Shown here: one piece after another, positions 1 through 8,435 of the stretch
How the letters are laid out: every line of letters begins with the position of its first letter
Position numbering within the stretch: the first letter of the stretch is position 1
NCBI RefSeq assembly: GCF_000802425.1
Contig: NZ_JRUD01000024.1
Span: 124,001-188,000, forward strand
Origin: Pseudomonas flexibilis
GTDB lineage: Bacteria; Pseudomonadota; Gammaproteobacteria; Pseudomonadales; Pseudomonadaceae
Reading direction: 5' to 3'
Length of the DNA: 64,000 bases
Notes under the pieces: model-generated
Database searches by the model: none
What the model was told of the DNA's origin: nothing
What the model saw: only the letters and a program-made list of their open reading frames with translations
Position numbers and translations under genes: made by a program

Positions 1-168
1 GTCAACATAGCGACCGTCGGCGAGCCGCTGCCCGTCCAGTCGCTGGGCGCTCAGCACATCGGCCGGGGCGGCGCGTAGGCTGATCCGCGCCTGCCCGGGA
101 TCGGCCGGCGGGACCGGTGCGGCGCAGGCGCCGAGCAGCAGTCCGAGCAAGGACGCGACGGGGCGCAT
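1..168 (-). CDS. Small lipoprotein, N-terminal part (cut by window edge)
   Basis: Only the first 56 codons are visible; the frame stays open to the left edge. The N-terminus (MRPVASLLGLLLGAC) is a short lipoprotein signal with lipobox LGAC and lipidation Cys15. The rest of the visible sequence is Ala/Pro/Arg-rich with no domain I recognise. The ATG lies one base after the stop of the next lipoprotein gene on the same strand, so the two are almost certainly co-transcribed and translationally coupled. Function unknown; an envelope location is the only supported statement. Confidence 0.6.
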   Translation of the reverse strand, partial: MRPVASLLGLLLGACAAPVPPADPGQARISLRAAPADVLSAQRLDGQRLADGRYVD

Positions 169-169
169 G

Positions 170-577
170 CTAGCCGCCGCGACAGCCCTGTTCCGCGCCG
201 CGTGCGACCAGGCGGTCGTAGGGATCGTACAGGCGGATCCAGGGTCGGAAGCCATGCTGCCCGGCTTGCAGGCGGTAGCGTTGGCCTGGGGTAAAGTCGT
301 CGTACGCCAGGGTCAGCCGGCAATCGCGACGGTGGGGAGTGTCCCCGCCGATGTCGCGGGGATTGACGTCGAACTGGTAGCGCACCGCCAACTGGTGGGC
401 GCCGGGCGCCAGCCGGAAGTGGTTCTTGCGCCACGGCGAGCCGTCCAGCTCCAGGGTGACCAGGCGATTATCGGCGGCGCTTTGCAGGTCGACCCAGGCG
501 CGCTCGGCGTCGGGGCCCGACAGCAGGGAGCAGCCCGGTAGGACCAGCAGGCAGAGACTCAGCAGGGTGACGCGCAT
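170..577 (-). CDS. Small lipoprotein with PEGA-like repeat character
   Basis: A 135-residue protein beginning MRVTLLSLCLLVLPGC, a lipoprotein signal with lipobox LPGC (Cys16). The start is supported by a GGAG element 8 bases upstream; an in-frame upstream extension lacks this. The mature part has a beta-rich pattern (TLELDGSPW, LAPGAHQLAVRY, FTPGQRYRLQAG) resembling PEGA-type surface domains, but this is a resemblance only. It has two further Cys. It is first in a two-gene unit with the lipoprotein cut by the window edge and diverges from the aminopeptidase gene, whose apparent ATG overlaps this start codon. Specific function not known. Confidence 0.65.
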   Translation of the reverse strand: MRVTLLSLCLLVLPGCSLLSGPDAERAWVDLQSAADNRLVTLELDGSPWRKNHFRLAPGAHQLAVRYQFDVNPRDIGGDTPHRRDCRLTLAYDDFTPGQRYRLQAGQHGFRPWIRLYDPYDRLVARGAEQGCRGG

Positions 578-1733
578 GATGGACTCCGGTCGACGGCGTA
601 GGGGGCCAGGAAAACCTACAGCGGCCAGCGGGAAAGCGCGGCGATTCAGGGTTCTCGACCGCTGGTCCTGCCGTGCGGTTCCCTGGCTGCTGTGCCTCTG
701 GCTGAGCGGTTGCGTCAATCTTGGCTACTACCACCAGATGGCAACGGGCCAGCTGCAACTCCTGCGCCAGCGTGAGCCGATCACTCAGGTGCTTTCCGAC
801 CAACGGCGCGACCCGCAGCTGCGCGCGCGTCTGGGCGTCGCCGTGCAGGCCCGGCATTTCGCCAGCCAGGTGTTGGGGCTGCCCGACAACCGCAGCTACC
901 TGAGCTACGTCGAGCTGGACCGGTCCCATGTGCTCTGGAGTCTGATGGCCACGCCGGAATTTTCCGTGGAGGCCAGTCCGCAATGCTTCCCGCTGGCCGG
1001 CTGTGTGGCCTACCGGGGCTACTTCCGCCTCGAGCTGGCCGAAGCCGCCGCCGCGCGGCTACGCGCCCGCGGCCTGGATGTGTGGCTGGGCGGCGTGGAC
1101 GCCTACTCGAGCCTGGGCTGGTTTGCCGATCCGCTGCTCAGCAGCATGCTGCGCCGCGACGACGAGCAACTGGCCGGGTTGATCTTCCACGAACTGGCGC
1201 ACCAGCGCTTCTACCTGCCGGGCGACACGGCGTTCAACGAGTCCTACGCCAGCTTCGTGGAGCGTCAGGGCTTGCGCGAGTGGCGCGCGCGGCGTGGCCT
1301 GCCGGCGCCCGATGGCGCGGCGGAGCAACGGCACCGGGCGTTCGTTGTGCTGATTCTGGACACCCGCGAACGCCTGCGCGTGCTCTATGCCGCGCCGCGC
1401 TCGGTGGAGGCGCTGCGTCAGGCCAAGGCCGAGGCCTTGGCACAGTTGCGGGCCGACTACCGCCGGCTGCGCGAGGCCGACCAGGTGGCCAATTTCGACC
1501 GTTTCATGGCCGGGCCGCTGAACAACGCCAGCCTGCTGCCCTTCGCGCTGTACGACCAGTGGGTGCCGGCCTTCGCGCGGCTGTTCGCCGAGGTGGGCGA
1601 GGACTGGTCGGCCTTCCACGAGGCGGTGCGCCAGCTCGGCGGGGTGTCCGCCGAGCAGCGCCGCAGCCGGCTGGCTGCATTGCAGGGGGGCGGGGAACTC
1701 GACCGGCCGCCGACGGGAACGGAAAACCCGTAG
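576..1733 (+). CDS. Putative membrane-anchored zinc aminopeptidase (DUF2265/Aminopep family)
   Basis: A lipoprotein-type metallopeptidase of the putative aminopeptidase family (Pfam Aminopep, formerly DUF2265). From the ATG at 576 it would be 385 aa. The lipobox LSGC places the lipid Cys at residue 46, followed by the family-typical VNLGYYHQMATGQ. The zinc motif HELAH is at residues 205-209, with downstream acidic candidates E222 and E229 in FNESYASFVE for the third ligand. The basic region before the hydrophobic core is unusually long (about 35 residues), and ATG 576/579 overlaps the start codon of the divergent lipoprotein, so the true start may be a downstream non-ATG codon. Substrate unknown; it probably acts in the periplasm or at the inner face of the outer membrane. 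Confidence 0.75.
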   Translation: MMDSGRRRRGPGKPTAASGKARRFRVLDRWSCRAVPWLLCLWLSGCVNLGYYHQMATGQLQLLRQREPITQVLSDQRRDPQLRARLGVAVQARHFASQVLGLPDNRSYLSYVELDRSHVLWSLMATPEFSVEASPQCFPLAGCVAYRGYFRLELAEAAAARLRARGLDVWLGGVDAYSSLGWFADPLLSSMLRRDDEQLAGLIFHELAHQRFYLPGDTAFNESYASFVERQGLREWRARRGLPAPDGAAEQRHRAFVVLILDTRERLRVLYAAPRSVEALRQAKAEALAQLRADYRRLREADQVANFDRFMAGPLNNASLLPFALYDQWVPAFARLFAEVGEDWSAFHEAVRQLGGVSAEQRRSRLAALQGGGELDRPPTGTENP

Positions 1734-1736
1734 CCG

Positions 1737-1779
1737 GGGCTTCAGCCGCGACGCTTCAGGCGTGGCGCCCCATCGCGGC
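1737..1779. repeat. REP-like palindromic element between convergent genes
   Basis: The 60-base gap between two convergent genes holds an inverted repeat, gccgcga (1745-1751) and tcgcggc (1773-1779), next to ggggcttcagccgcg. The latter resembles the pseudomonad REP core also seen near 28945. There is no T-tract, so it is a REP-like palindrome or weak bidirectional terminator rather than a clear intrinsic terminator. Confidence 0.35.
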
Positions 1780-1793
1780 AGAAGTCCGCCGAT

Positions 1794-2453
1794 CTAGGCG
1801 GCCTGGCTGCCCAGAAAGGCGCTGCGCAGCGCGTCCAGGCTTTCGAAATGCCAGTCCGGCGCCTCGGCCAGCAGCTCCTCGCGGCTGCCGAAGCCGTAAC
1901 CCACGGCGGCGCAGGCCAGGCCGTTGTGACGGGCGCCGATCAGGTCGTGCTTGCGGTCGCCGATCATCAGCGTGCGCGCCGGGTCCAGCGCTTCGCTCTC
2001 CACCAGGTAGCCGATCAGCTCGCGCTTGTCGGTGCGCGTGCCGTCCAGCTCGCTGCCGTAGATGCGCTCGAAATGCTGGTTGAAGCCGAAGTGCCGGGCG
2101 ATCTCCGCCGCGAACACCGTGGGCTTGCTGGTGGCGATGAACAGGCGGCGGCCCTGCCCGCGCAGCTCTTCGAGCAGCGTGCCGATACCGTCGAACGGGC
2201 GGTTCTCGTACAGGCCGGTAACGCGGAAGCGCTCGCGGTAGTGATGCACCGCCTGCCAGGCCCGTTCCTCGTCCATCCCATAGCTGCTCATGAAGCACTG
2301 CAGCAGCGGCGGGCCAATGAAATGCTCCAGGGCGGCCAGGTCCGGCTCGTGGATGCCCAGTTGCGCCAGGGCGTGCTGCACCGAGCGGGTGATGCCCTCG
2401 CGGGGGTCGGTCAGGGTGCCGTCGAGGTCGAAGAGAATGGTGTCGTGGTGCAT
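1794..2453 (-). CDS. HAD-superfamily hydrolase, phosphoglycolate phosphatase-like
   Basis: A 219-aa subfamily IA HAD phosphatase. Motif I is DLDGT near the N-terminus (Asp9 nucleophile, Asp11), motif II lies in ATSKP, and motif IV is GDRKHD. An alpha-helical cap occupies roughly residues 15-90. The overall pattern resembles PGP/Gph-type 2-phosphoglycolate or 5'-nucleotide phosphatases, but the substrate cannot be assigned from sequence. The start ATG overlaps by one base the TAA of the gamma-carbonic anhydrase gene upstream (TAATG), showing translational coupling in a two-gene operon. This pairing with a gamma-carbonic anhydrase-like gene is also found in P. aeruginosa (PA0065/PA0066, from memory). 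Confidence 0.85.
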   Translation of the reverse strand: MHHDTILFDLDGTLTDPREGITRSVQHALAQLGIHEPDLAALEHFIGPPLLQCFMSSYGMDEERAWQAVHHYRERFRVTGLYENRPFDGIGTLLEELRGQGRRLFIATSKPTVFAAEIARHFGFNQHFERIYGSELDGTRTDKRELIGYLVESEALDPARTLMIGDRKHDLIGARHNGLACAAVGYGFGSREELLAEAPDWHFESLDALRSAFLGSQAA

Positions 2454-2995
2454 TAGCGGTCGTACCCTTCTGCCAGGTGCTGATCCTTCAGCTTCACGTA
2501 GTTGCCGGCGGTGTAGCTGAAATAAGCCTTTTCCGCGTCGCTCAGCGGACGGGCCTGCTTCACCGGGCTGCCCACATACAGATAGCCGCTTTCCAGCCGC
2601 TTGCCCGGCGGCACCAGGCTGCCGGCGCCAATCACCACCTCGTCCTCCACCACCACGCCGTCCATGACGATGGCGCCCATGCCCACCAGGATGCGGTTGC
2701 CCAGGGTGCAGCCGTGCAGGGTCACCTTGTGGCCGACGGTGACCTCGTCGCCGATGGTCAGCGGATAACCCTCCGGGTTGTACGGCCCGGCGTGGGTGAT
2801 GTGCAGGACGGAACCGTCCTGGATGCTGGTGCGCGCGCCGATGCGGATGCGGTGCATGTCGCCGCGGATCACCGCCAGCGGCCACACCGAGCTGTCCGCG
2901 CCGAGTTCGATGTCGCCGATCAGCACCGCGCTGGCGTCGACGAAGGCCCGCTCGCCGAGGCGGGGCGTGTGGTTGCGGTAGGAACGAATGGCCAC
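2453..2995 (-). CDS. Gamma-carbonic anhydrase-like hexapeptide-repeat protein (YrdA/CaiE-type)
   Basis: A 180-aa left-handed beta-helix protein with regular hexapeptide repeats from about residue 10 to 140, followed by a C-terminal helix. Zinc-ligand histidines are present in HITHAG and VGHKVTLHG, as in the YrdA/gamma-carbonic anhydrase family; whether it hydrates CO2 or serves another role is not settled for this subgroup. The start is GTG at 2995, chosen because an AGGAG sits 8 bases upstream and the protein then begins MAIRSYRNHTPRL like its homologues. It is the first gene of a coupled pair with the HAD phosphatase and diverges from prlC across about 106 bases. Confidence 0.88.
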   Translation of the reverse strand: MAIRSYRNHTPRLGERAFVDASAVLIGDIELGADSSVWPLAVIRGDMHRIRIGARTSIQDGSVLHITHAGPYNPEGYPLTIGDEVTVGHKVTLHGCTLGNRILVGMGAIVMDGVVVEDEVVIGAGSLVPPGKRLESGYLYVGSPVKQARPLSDAEKAYFSYTAGNYVKLKDQHLAEGYDR

Positions 2996-3101
2996 GATAT
3001 GCTCTCCTGAGCTGCGAGAGTGGGCGATTGTAATTAAGATGCCGGGCAAGTGGACGTTGCCTACCCTGTCCCACATCACTTCCTCCACAGGTAAGAACGC
3101 A

Positions 3102-5147
3102 GTGACCAGCAATCCCCTCCTGCAGGATTTCGACCTGCCGCCCTTCTCCGCCATTCGACCCGAGCATGTCGAACCGGCGATCGACCAGATCCTTGCCGAC
3201 AACCGCGCGGCGATCGAGCGCCTGCTCGACAGCCAGCGCCAGAACCCGAGCTGGAGCGGCCTGGTGCAGGCCCTCGACGAGCTGGGCGCGCGCCTCGGCC
3301 AGGCCTGGAGCCCGGTCAGCCACCTCAACGCGGTCTGCAACAGCCCGGAACTGCGCGACGCCTACCAGGCCTGCCTGCCGAAGCTCTCCGCGTACTACAC
3401 CGAGCTGGGGCAGAACCGCGCCCTGTTCGAGGCCTACAGTGCGCTGGCACAAAGCCCGGCGGCCGCCGGTTTCGACGTGGCGCAGCAGACCATCCTCGAA
3501 CACAGCCTGCGTGACTTCCGCTTGTCGGGCATCGACCTGCCGGCCGAGCAGCAGAAGCGCTATGGCGAGATCCAGCAGCGCCTGTCCGACCTGACCAGCC
3601 GCTTCTCCAACCAGTTGCTGGACGCCACCCAGGCCTGGACCAAGCTGCTCACCGACGAGAACGAACTGGCCGGCCTGCCGGAGTCGGCCCGCGCGCAGAT
3701 GAAGCAGGCCGCCGAGGCCAAGGAACTCGACGGCTGGCTGATCACCCTGGAATTCCCCAGCTACTACGCGGTGATGACCTACGCCGACAACCGTGCCCTG
3801 CGTCAGGAGGTGTACACCGCCTACAGCACCCGCGCCTCCGACCAGGGACCCAACGCCGGCCAGCACGACAACGGCCCGCTGATGGTGGAAATCCTCGACC
3901 TGCGCCAGGAACTGGCCCACCTGCTGGGCTTCGCGCACTTCGCCGAGCTGTCGCTGGCCACCAAGATGGCCGACTCCACCGAGCAGGTGCTGAGTTTCCT
4001 GCGCGACCTGGCGGTGCGCAGCAAGCCGTTCGCCCGGCGCGATCTGGAAGAATTGCGCGCCTTCGCCGCCGAGCGCGGCGTGGCCGATCTGCAGAGCTGG
4101 GACACCGGCTACTTCGCCGAGAAGCTGCGCCAGGCCCGCTACGACCTGTCCAAGGAAACCGTGCGCGAGTGGTTCCCGATCGACAAGGTGCTGTCCGGCC
4201 TGTTCGCCATCGTGCAGAAGCTCTACGGCATCGAGATCAACGAGTTGCACGACTTCGAGCGCTGGCACCCGGACGTGCGCCTGTTCGAGATCCGCGAGCA
4301 CGGCGAGCAGATCGGCCGCTTCTATTTCGACCTCTACGCCCGGGCCAACAAGCGCGGCGGCGCGTGGATGGATGGCGCGCGCGACAAGCGCCGTACCGCC
4401 GATGGCCGGCTGGTCTCGCCGGTCGCCTACCTGGTGTGCAACTTCACCCCGGCGACTACTGGCAAGCCGGCGCTGCTGACCCACGATGAAGTGACCACCC
4501 TGTTCCACGAGTTCGGCCATGGCCTGCACCACCTGCTGACCCGCGTCGAACATGCCGGTGCCTCTGGCATCAACGGCGTGGCCTGGGATGCCGTCGAGCT
4601 GCCCAGCCAGTTCATGGAGAACTGGTGCTGGGAGCCGGAAGGCCTGACGCTGATTTCCGCCCACTACCAGAGTGGCGAGCCGCTGCCCCGGGAGCTGCTG
4701 GACAAGATGCTGGCGGCGAAGAACTTCCAGTCCGGGCTGATGATGCTGCGCCAGCTGGAATTCTCGATCTTCGACTTCGAGCTGCATGCCAGCCATGGCG
4801 ACGGCCGCAGCGTGCTGCAGGTGCTCGAGGCGGTGCGCGACGAGGTGGCGGTGATGCGGCCGCCGCAGTGGAACCGCTTCGCCAACGGCTTCGCCCACAT
4901 CTTCGCCGGCGGCTACGCGGCCGGTTACTACAGCTACAAGTGGGCCGAGGTGCTGTCCGCCGACGCCTTCTCGCGCTTCGAGGAAGAAGGCGTGCTCAAT
5001 CCGGAAACCGGTCGCGCGTTCCGCGACGCCATCCTGGCGCGCGGCGGCTCCCAGGCGCCGATGCAGTTGTTCGTGGATTTTCGTGGCCGCGAGCCGGCCA
5101 TTGACGCGCTGCTGCGCCACAGTGGCCTGACGGAGAATGCAGCATGA
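3102..5147 (+). CDS. prlC: Oligopeptidase A (M3 zinc metallopeptidase)
   Basis: A 681-aa cytosolic thimet-family oligopeptidase that degrades short peptides, including cleaved signal peptides. The zinc motif is HEFGH at residues 469-473, with the third ligand in the following helix (WDAVELPSQ). Length and the N-terminal TSNPLLQDFDLPPF match E. coli PrlC (680 aa). The start chosen is GTG at 3102; the frame is open further upstream (from 2988), but that extension overlaps the divergent gene and lacks family similarity. It overlaps the zinc-ribbon gene by 4 bases (ATGA), the same pairing seen in enterobacteria as prlC-yheV. Confidence 0.95.
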   Translation: MTSNPLLQDFDLPPFSAIRPEHVEPAIDQILADNRAAIERLLDSQRQNPSWSGLVQALDELGARLGQAWSPVSHLNAVCNSPELRDAYQACLPKLSAYYTELGQNRALFEAYSALAQSPAAAGFDVAQQTILEHSLRDFRLSGIDLPAEQQKRYGEIQQRLSDLTSRFSNQLLDATQAWTKLLTDENELAGLPESARAQMKQAAEAKELDGWLITLEFPSYYAVMTYADNRALRQEVYTAYSTRASDQGPNAGQHDNGPLMVEILDLRQELAHLLGFAHFAELSLATKMADSTEQVLSFLRDLAVRSKPFARRDLEELRAFAAERGVADLQSWDTGYFAEKLRQARYDLSKETVREWFPIDKVLSGLFAIVQKLYGIEINELHDFERWHPDVRLFEIREHGEQIGRFYFDLYARANKRGGAWMDGARDKRRTADGRLVSPVAYLVCNFTPATTGKPALLTHDEVTTLFHEFGHGLHHLLTRVEHAGASGINGVAWDAVELPSQFMENWCWEPEGLTLISAHYQSGEPLPRELLDKMLAAKNFQSGLMMLRQLEFSIFDFELHASHGDGRSVLQVLEAVRDEVAVMRPPQWNRFANGFAHIFAGGYAAGYYSYKWAEVLSADAFSRFEEEGVLNPETGRAFRDAILARGGSQAPMQLFVDFRGREPAIDALLRHSGLTENAA

Positions 5148-5410
5148 GTGAAGTGAAGAAGCGTTTCATCGCCGGCGCCGTGTGCCCGGCCTGCGAAGCC
5201 CAGGACACCATCAAGATGTGGGACATCGACGGCGTGCCGCACCGCGAATGCGTGGCCTGCGATTACGCCGACACCCTCAACGAGCAGGGTATTTCGGTAC
5301 CCAAGGAGCTCGGCACGCGGGTCAACCAGGCCAAGCCAGCGGCGGCCAAACCGCAGAGCGGCCAGGCCATGCAGTTTTTCCCCAACCCGAAGCTGAAGAA
5401 GTCGGAATAA
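5144..5410 (+). CDS. yheV: YheV-type zinc-ribbon protein
   Basis: An 88-aa protein with two CxxC pairs, CPAC near residue 14 and CVAC near residue 36, forming a zinc ribbon (YheV, DUF2387 family). The C-terminal half is basic and Ala/Lys/Gln-rich, probably disordered. It overlaps the prlC stop by 4 bases, so the two are coupled. Function is unproven in any species I know of; the constant link with prlC suggests a partner or regulatory role. Confidence 0.88.
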   Translation: MSEVKKRFIAGAVCPACEAQDTIKMWDIDGVPHRECVACDYADTLNEQGISVPKELGTRVNQAKPAAAKPQSGQAMQFFPNPKLKKSE

Positions 5411-5424
5411 GGCCCCGGGGCGTT

Positions 5425-6273
5425 CTATTCGCGAAAGAACTCCCCCGGCGTGCAGCCGAACTGCTGGCGAAAGGCGGCGATGAACGCCGAGGTGGAGTCG
5501 TAGCCGCAGGCCAGCGCCACGTCGGTGACCCGTTCGCCGCGCTCCAGCGGCGCCAGCGCGCCGAGCAGGCGCAGGCGCTGGCGCCAGGCCCGGAAGCTCA
5601 GGCCGGTCTCGCGCTGGAACAGCCGGCTCAGGGTCTTTTCCGACAGGCCCAGACGCTGGCTCCAGTCGCCGAGGGTGGTTTGTCGTTCCGGATGGGCCTG
5701 CAGGCTGCGGCACAGCGGGCGCAGGCGGCTGTCGTGGGGCAGCGGCAGCATCAGATCCACCTCGCGAGCGGCGGCCAACTGGTCGAGCAACACCTGCGCC
5801 AGCCGGCCGTCCGCACCGTCTTCGTCGTAGGCTTCCGGCAGCAGGCTGAAAGTGCGGATCAGCTCGCGCAGCAGCGGACTGACCTCCAGCACCCGGCAGC
5901 CGGGCGGCGCCCAGGTGGTGATGGAACCATCCAGGTACAGGCTGCGCATTTCCGTGTGCGGCGAGCGGTACACCCGGTGCGGCATGCCCGCCGGCACCCA
6001 AACCGCGCGCTGGGGCGGGGCAATGAAACGGCCGGCCGCCGTTTGCACCTCCAGCACGCCCTGGCTGGCGTAGGAGAGCTGCGCCCACGGGTGGCTGTGG
6101 CGGTAGGCGAGCGCCAGGTTGGCCAGCGATTCGACGCGCCCGTAGAGCGGGCGTGGCAGGCTGGAAAGCGCGGCCATGCTGGGATTCAGGGACTGTTCCT
6201 GTCCGTTTGGCGACATTGGTGGGCTCATTGGCGTTAGTCGGTCGTCGGCGAACAGGGTAGTGTCCGCCTCCAC
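5425..6273 (-). CDS. AraC-family transcriptional regulator
   Basis: As drawn (GTG start at 6273) 282 aa. The N-terminal half carries a cupin-like effector fold (HSHPWAQLSYASQGVLEV, then PAGMPHRVY). The C-terminal 100 residues hold two helix-turn-helix units (WSQRLGLSEKTLSRLFQ and VTDVALACGYDSTSAFIAAFR), which is the AraC/XylS DNA-binding domain. The start is uncertain: internal ATGs (MSPPMSP, MAALSSLP) are equally possible and would lengthen the very short gap to the divergent transporter at 6299. Divergent placement suggests it regulates that transporter, although the effector is unknown. Confidence 0.87.
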   Translation of the reverse strand: MEADTTLFADDRLTPMSPPMSPNGQEQSLNPSMAALSSLPRPLYGRVESLANLALAYRHSHPWAQLSYASQGVLEVQTAAGRFIAPPQRAVWVPAGMPHRVYRSPHTEMRSLYLDGSITTWAPPGCRVLEVSPLLRELIRTFSLLPEAYDEDGADGRLAQVLLDQLAAAREVDLMLPLPHDSRLRPLCRSLQAHPERQTTLGDWSQRLGLSEKTLSRLFQRETGLSFRAWRQRLRLLGALAPLERGERVTDVALACGYDSTSAFIAAFRQQFGCTPGEFFRE

Positions 6274-6298
6274 CTGCCGACAACCACGAGAACTCCAA

Positions 6299-7294
6299 AT
6301 GGCACTGACCCGTTTCCTGCCCGATGCCTACACCCAGATCCTGATTGGCGTGGTGCTGCTGGCCACCGTCCTGCCGGCCAGCGGCCAGGGCGCAGTGGCC
6401 TTCGCCTGGATCACCAGCCTGGCCATCGGCCTGCTGTTCTTCATGCACGGCGCCAAGCTGTCGCGCGAGGCGATCATCGCGGGCGCCACCCACTGGCGCC
6501 TGCACCTGCTGATCTTCGCCTGCACCTTCGTGCTGTTCCCGCTGCTCGGCCTGGCGCTCAAGCCGCTGCTGTATCCGCTGCTGGGCAACGAACTGTACCT
6601 GGGCATGCTCTACCTCTGCGCGCTGCCGGCCACCGTGCAATCGGCCATCGCCTTCACCTCGCTGGCGCGCGGCAACATTCCGGCGGCCATCTGCAGCGCG
6701 GCGGCCTCCAGCCTGCTGGGCATCTTCCTCACCCCGCTGCTGGTCATGCTGCTGATGGGCGTGGAGGGCGAAAGCGGCTCGACCCTGGACGCCATCGGCG
6801 CGATCGTGCTGCAGTTGCTGGTGCCCTTCGTCGCCGGTCAGCTGGCCCGCCCGCTGATCGGTGGCTGGGTGGCGCGCAACAGCAACTGGCTGCGCCGGGT
6901 GGATCAGGGCTCGATCCTGTTGGTGGTCTACACCGCCTTCAGCGCGGCGGTGATCGGCGGGCTCTGGGAACAGATCCCGCTGGCCCGTCTGCTGGTGTTG
7001 ACGCTGGTCTGCACGCTGTTCCTGGCCTTGGTGCTGGTGCTGGTCGAGTTCATCGGCCGGCGCGTGGGGCTGAACCAGGAGGACCGCATCACCCTGCTGT
7101 TCGGCGGCTCGAAGAAGAGCATGGCGACCGGTATCCCCATGGCCCAGGTGCTGTTCGCCGGGGGGGCCGTCGGCACGCTGATCCTGCCGCTGATGATCTT
7201 CCACCAGATCCAGCTGATGGTCTGCGCGGTGCTGGCCCAGCGTTATGCGCGGCGGCCGGAGGGTGACGAGGTGGGGCTCGGCGCCGAGACGTGA
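6299..7294 (+). CDS. Bile acid:sodium symporter-like (SBF-like/YfeH) transporter
   Basis: A 331-aa inner-membrane protein with about ten hydrophobic segments and the pattern of the SBF-like (YfeH, DUF4137) branch of the BART superfamily: FFMHGAKLS after helix 2, LPATVQSAIAFTSLARGN in the middle, and GGSKKSMATGIPMA near the C-terminus. Such proteins are probably Na+-coupled organic anion carriers, but no substrate is known for this branch. The start ATG at 6299 is 25 bases from the apparent start of the divergent AraC gene, and the two probably form a regulator-transporter pair. Confidence 0.88.
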   Translation: MALTRFLPDAYTQILIGVVLLATVLPASGQGAVAFAWITSLAIGLLFFMHGAKLSREAIIAGATHWRLHLLIFACTFVLFPLLGLALKPLLYPLLGNELYLGMLYLCALPATVQSAIAFTSLARGNIPAAICSAAASSLLGIFLTPLLVMLLMGVEGESGSTLDAIGAIVLQLLVPFVAGQLARPLIGGWVARNSNWLRRVDQGSILLVVYTAFSAAVIGGLWEQIPLARLLVLTLVCTLFLALVLVLVEFIGRRVGLNQEDRITLLFGGSKKSMATGIPMAQVLFAGGAVGTLILPLMIFHQIQLMVCAVLAQRYARRPEGDEVGLGAET

Positions 7295-7344
7295 GGCGGT
7301 AGAAACGTCCGCCGAACGGCTTTTGCCAAAGCGAAAACTCCGGA

Positions 7345-7364
7345 TACTGTATATAAAAACAGTA
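7345..7364 (+). promoter_or_regulatory. LexA (SOS) box upstream of the radical SAM gene
   Basis: The 20-mer tactgtatataaaaacagta matches the gammaproteobacterial LexA operator (CTGT-N8-ACAG with an AT-rich centre). It sits at the centre of a longer perfect inverted repeat with 13-base arms (7338-7350 and 7359-7371), ending 5 bases before the start codon of the next gene at 7377. The right arm contains the GGAG ribosome-binding site. PAO1 PA0069, the apparent homologue, is known as a LexA-regulon member. Confidence 0.88.
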
Positions 7365-7376
7365 TCCGGAGCTTCC

Positions 7377-8435
7377 ATGACCGTATCTCCACCGCCACGC
7401 GGCCGTGGCACCACCGACAATCCTGACAATCGCTATGCGCCGACCCGTTGCGAAGCCTTCGATGACGGCTGGTATCAGGAGGTGCCGCCGAGCCGGGCCA
7501 CCGAAGTGCGTCAGGAGCTGGCAAAAAGTGTCATCACCCGCAACCGCTCGCCGGATGTCGGCTTCGATCGCTCCCTCAACCCCTATCGCGGCTGCGAGCA
7601 CGGCTGCATCTACTGTTTCGCCCGTCCCAGCCATGCCTACTGGGACCTGTCGCCGGGGCTGGATTTCGAGACCCGGCTGATCGCCAAGACCAACCTGGCC
7701 GAGCGCCTGGAGGAACAGCTGAGCAGGCCCGGCTACCTGCCGGCGCCGATCGCCCTGGGGGTGAACACCGACGCCTATCAGCCCATCGAGCGCGAGCAGC
7801 GGCTGACCCGCCAGGCGCTGGAAATCCTGCTGCGTTATCGCCACCCCGTGCACCTGATTACCAAGAGCGCGCTGATCCTGCGCGACCTTGATCTGCTGGA
7901 GCAGTTGGCCGCGCAGAACCTGGTCAGCGTGGCCATCAGCCTGACCACGCTGGACAACGAGCTCAAGCGCATCATGGAGCCGCGCGCGGCCTCGCCCGCC
8001 GCGCGGTTGCGCTGCCTGCGCGAGCTGCATGCCGTCGGGGTGCCGGTGTCGGTGCTGTGCGCGCCGATGATTCCGATGGTCAACGATGCCGAACTGGAAC
8101 AGCTGCTGAAGGCCGCCCGCGACGCCGGCGCCCAAAGCGCCGGCTATGTGCTGCTGCGCCTGCCACTGGAGATTGCCGAGCTGTTCGAGGACTGGCTGCG
8201 GGCGCATTTCCCGCAGCGCGCCGAGCATGTGATGAGCCTGGTGCGCCAGTGCCGGGGCGGAGCGAATTACGACAGCCGCTTTGGCCTTCGCATGCGTGGC
8301 GAAGGGCCGTTCGCGGACCTGCTGGCGCGGCGTTTCCAGGTTGCCTGCAAACGCCTGGGCCTGAACCGGCGGGAACTGCGCGGGCTGGATTGCCAGCGCT
8401 TCGCGCCGCCGGGCGCGCAACTGGCGCTCTGGTGA
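7377..8435 (+). CDS. PA0069-family radical SAM protein, SOS-controlled
   Basis: A 352-aa radical SAM enzyme. The 4Fe-4S/SAM motif CEHGCIYC gives Cys73, Cys77 and Cys80 (CxxxCxxC). The pattern RSLNPYRGCEHGCIYCF followed by a TIM-barrel with an ITKS strand is the SplB-related PA0069/Rv2578c-type family. SplB itself repairs spore photoproduct; this branch has no proven substrate, but the LexA box directly in front argues for a DNA-damage role. The ATG at 7377 is preceded by GGAG within the operator palindrome; the upstream open frame overlaps the transporter and is not used. It converges on the next gene with abutting stop codons (8435/8436). Confidence 0.88.
   Translation: MTVSPPPRGRGTTDNPDNRYAPTRCEAFDDGWYQEVPPSRATEVRQELAKSVITRNRSPDVGFDRSLNPYRGCEHGCIYCFARPSHAYWDLSPGLDFETRLIAKTNLAERLEEQLSRPGYLPAPIALGVNTDAYQPIEREQRLTRQALEILLRYRHPVHLITKSALILRDLDLLEQLAAQNLVSVAISLTTLDNELKRIMEPRAASPAARLRCLRELHAVGVPVSVLCAPMIPMVNDAELEQLLKAARDAGAQSAGYVLLRLPLEIAELFEDWLRAHFPQRAEHVMSLVRQCRGGANYDSRFGLRMRGEGPFADLLARRFQVACKRLGLNRRELRGLDCQRFAPPGAQLALW

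Noticed and set aside
1794-5120. A 1108-codon open frame on the minus strand covering prlC and the gamma-carbonic anhydrase region
   Set aside because: Only its last 219 codons (the HAD phosphatase) are real. The rest is the antisense of prlC, kept open by high GC content, with His/Gln/Val-rich low-quality sequence.
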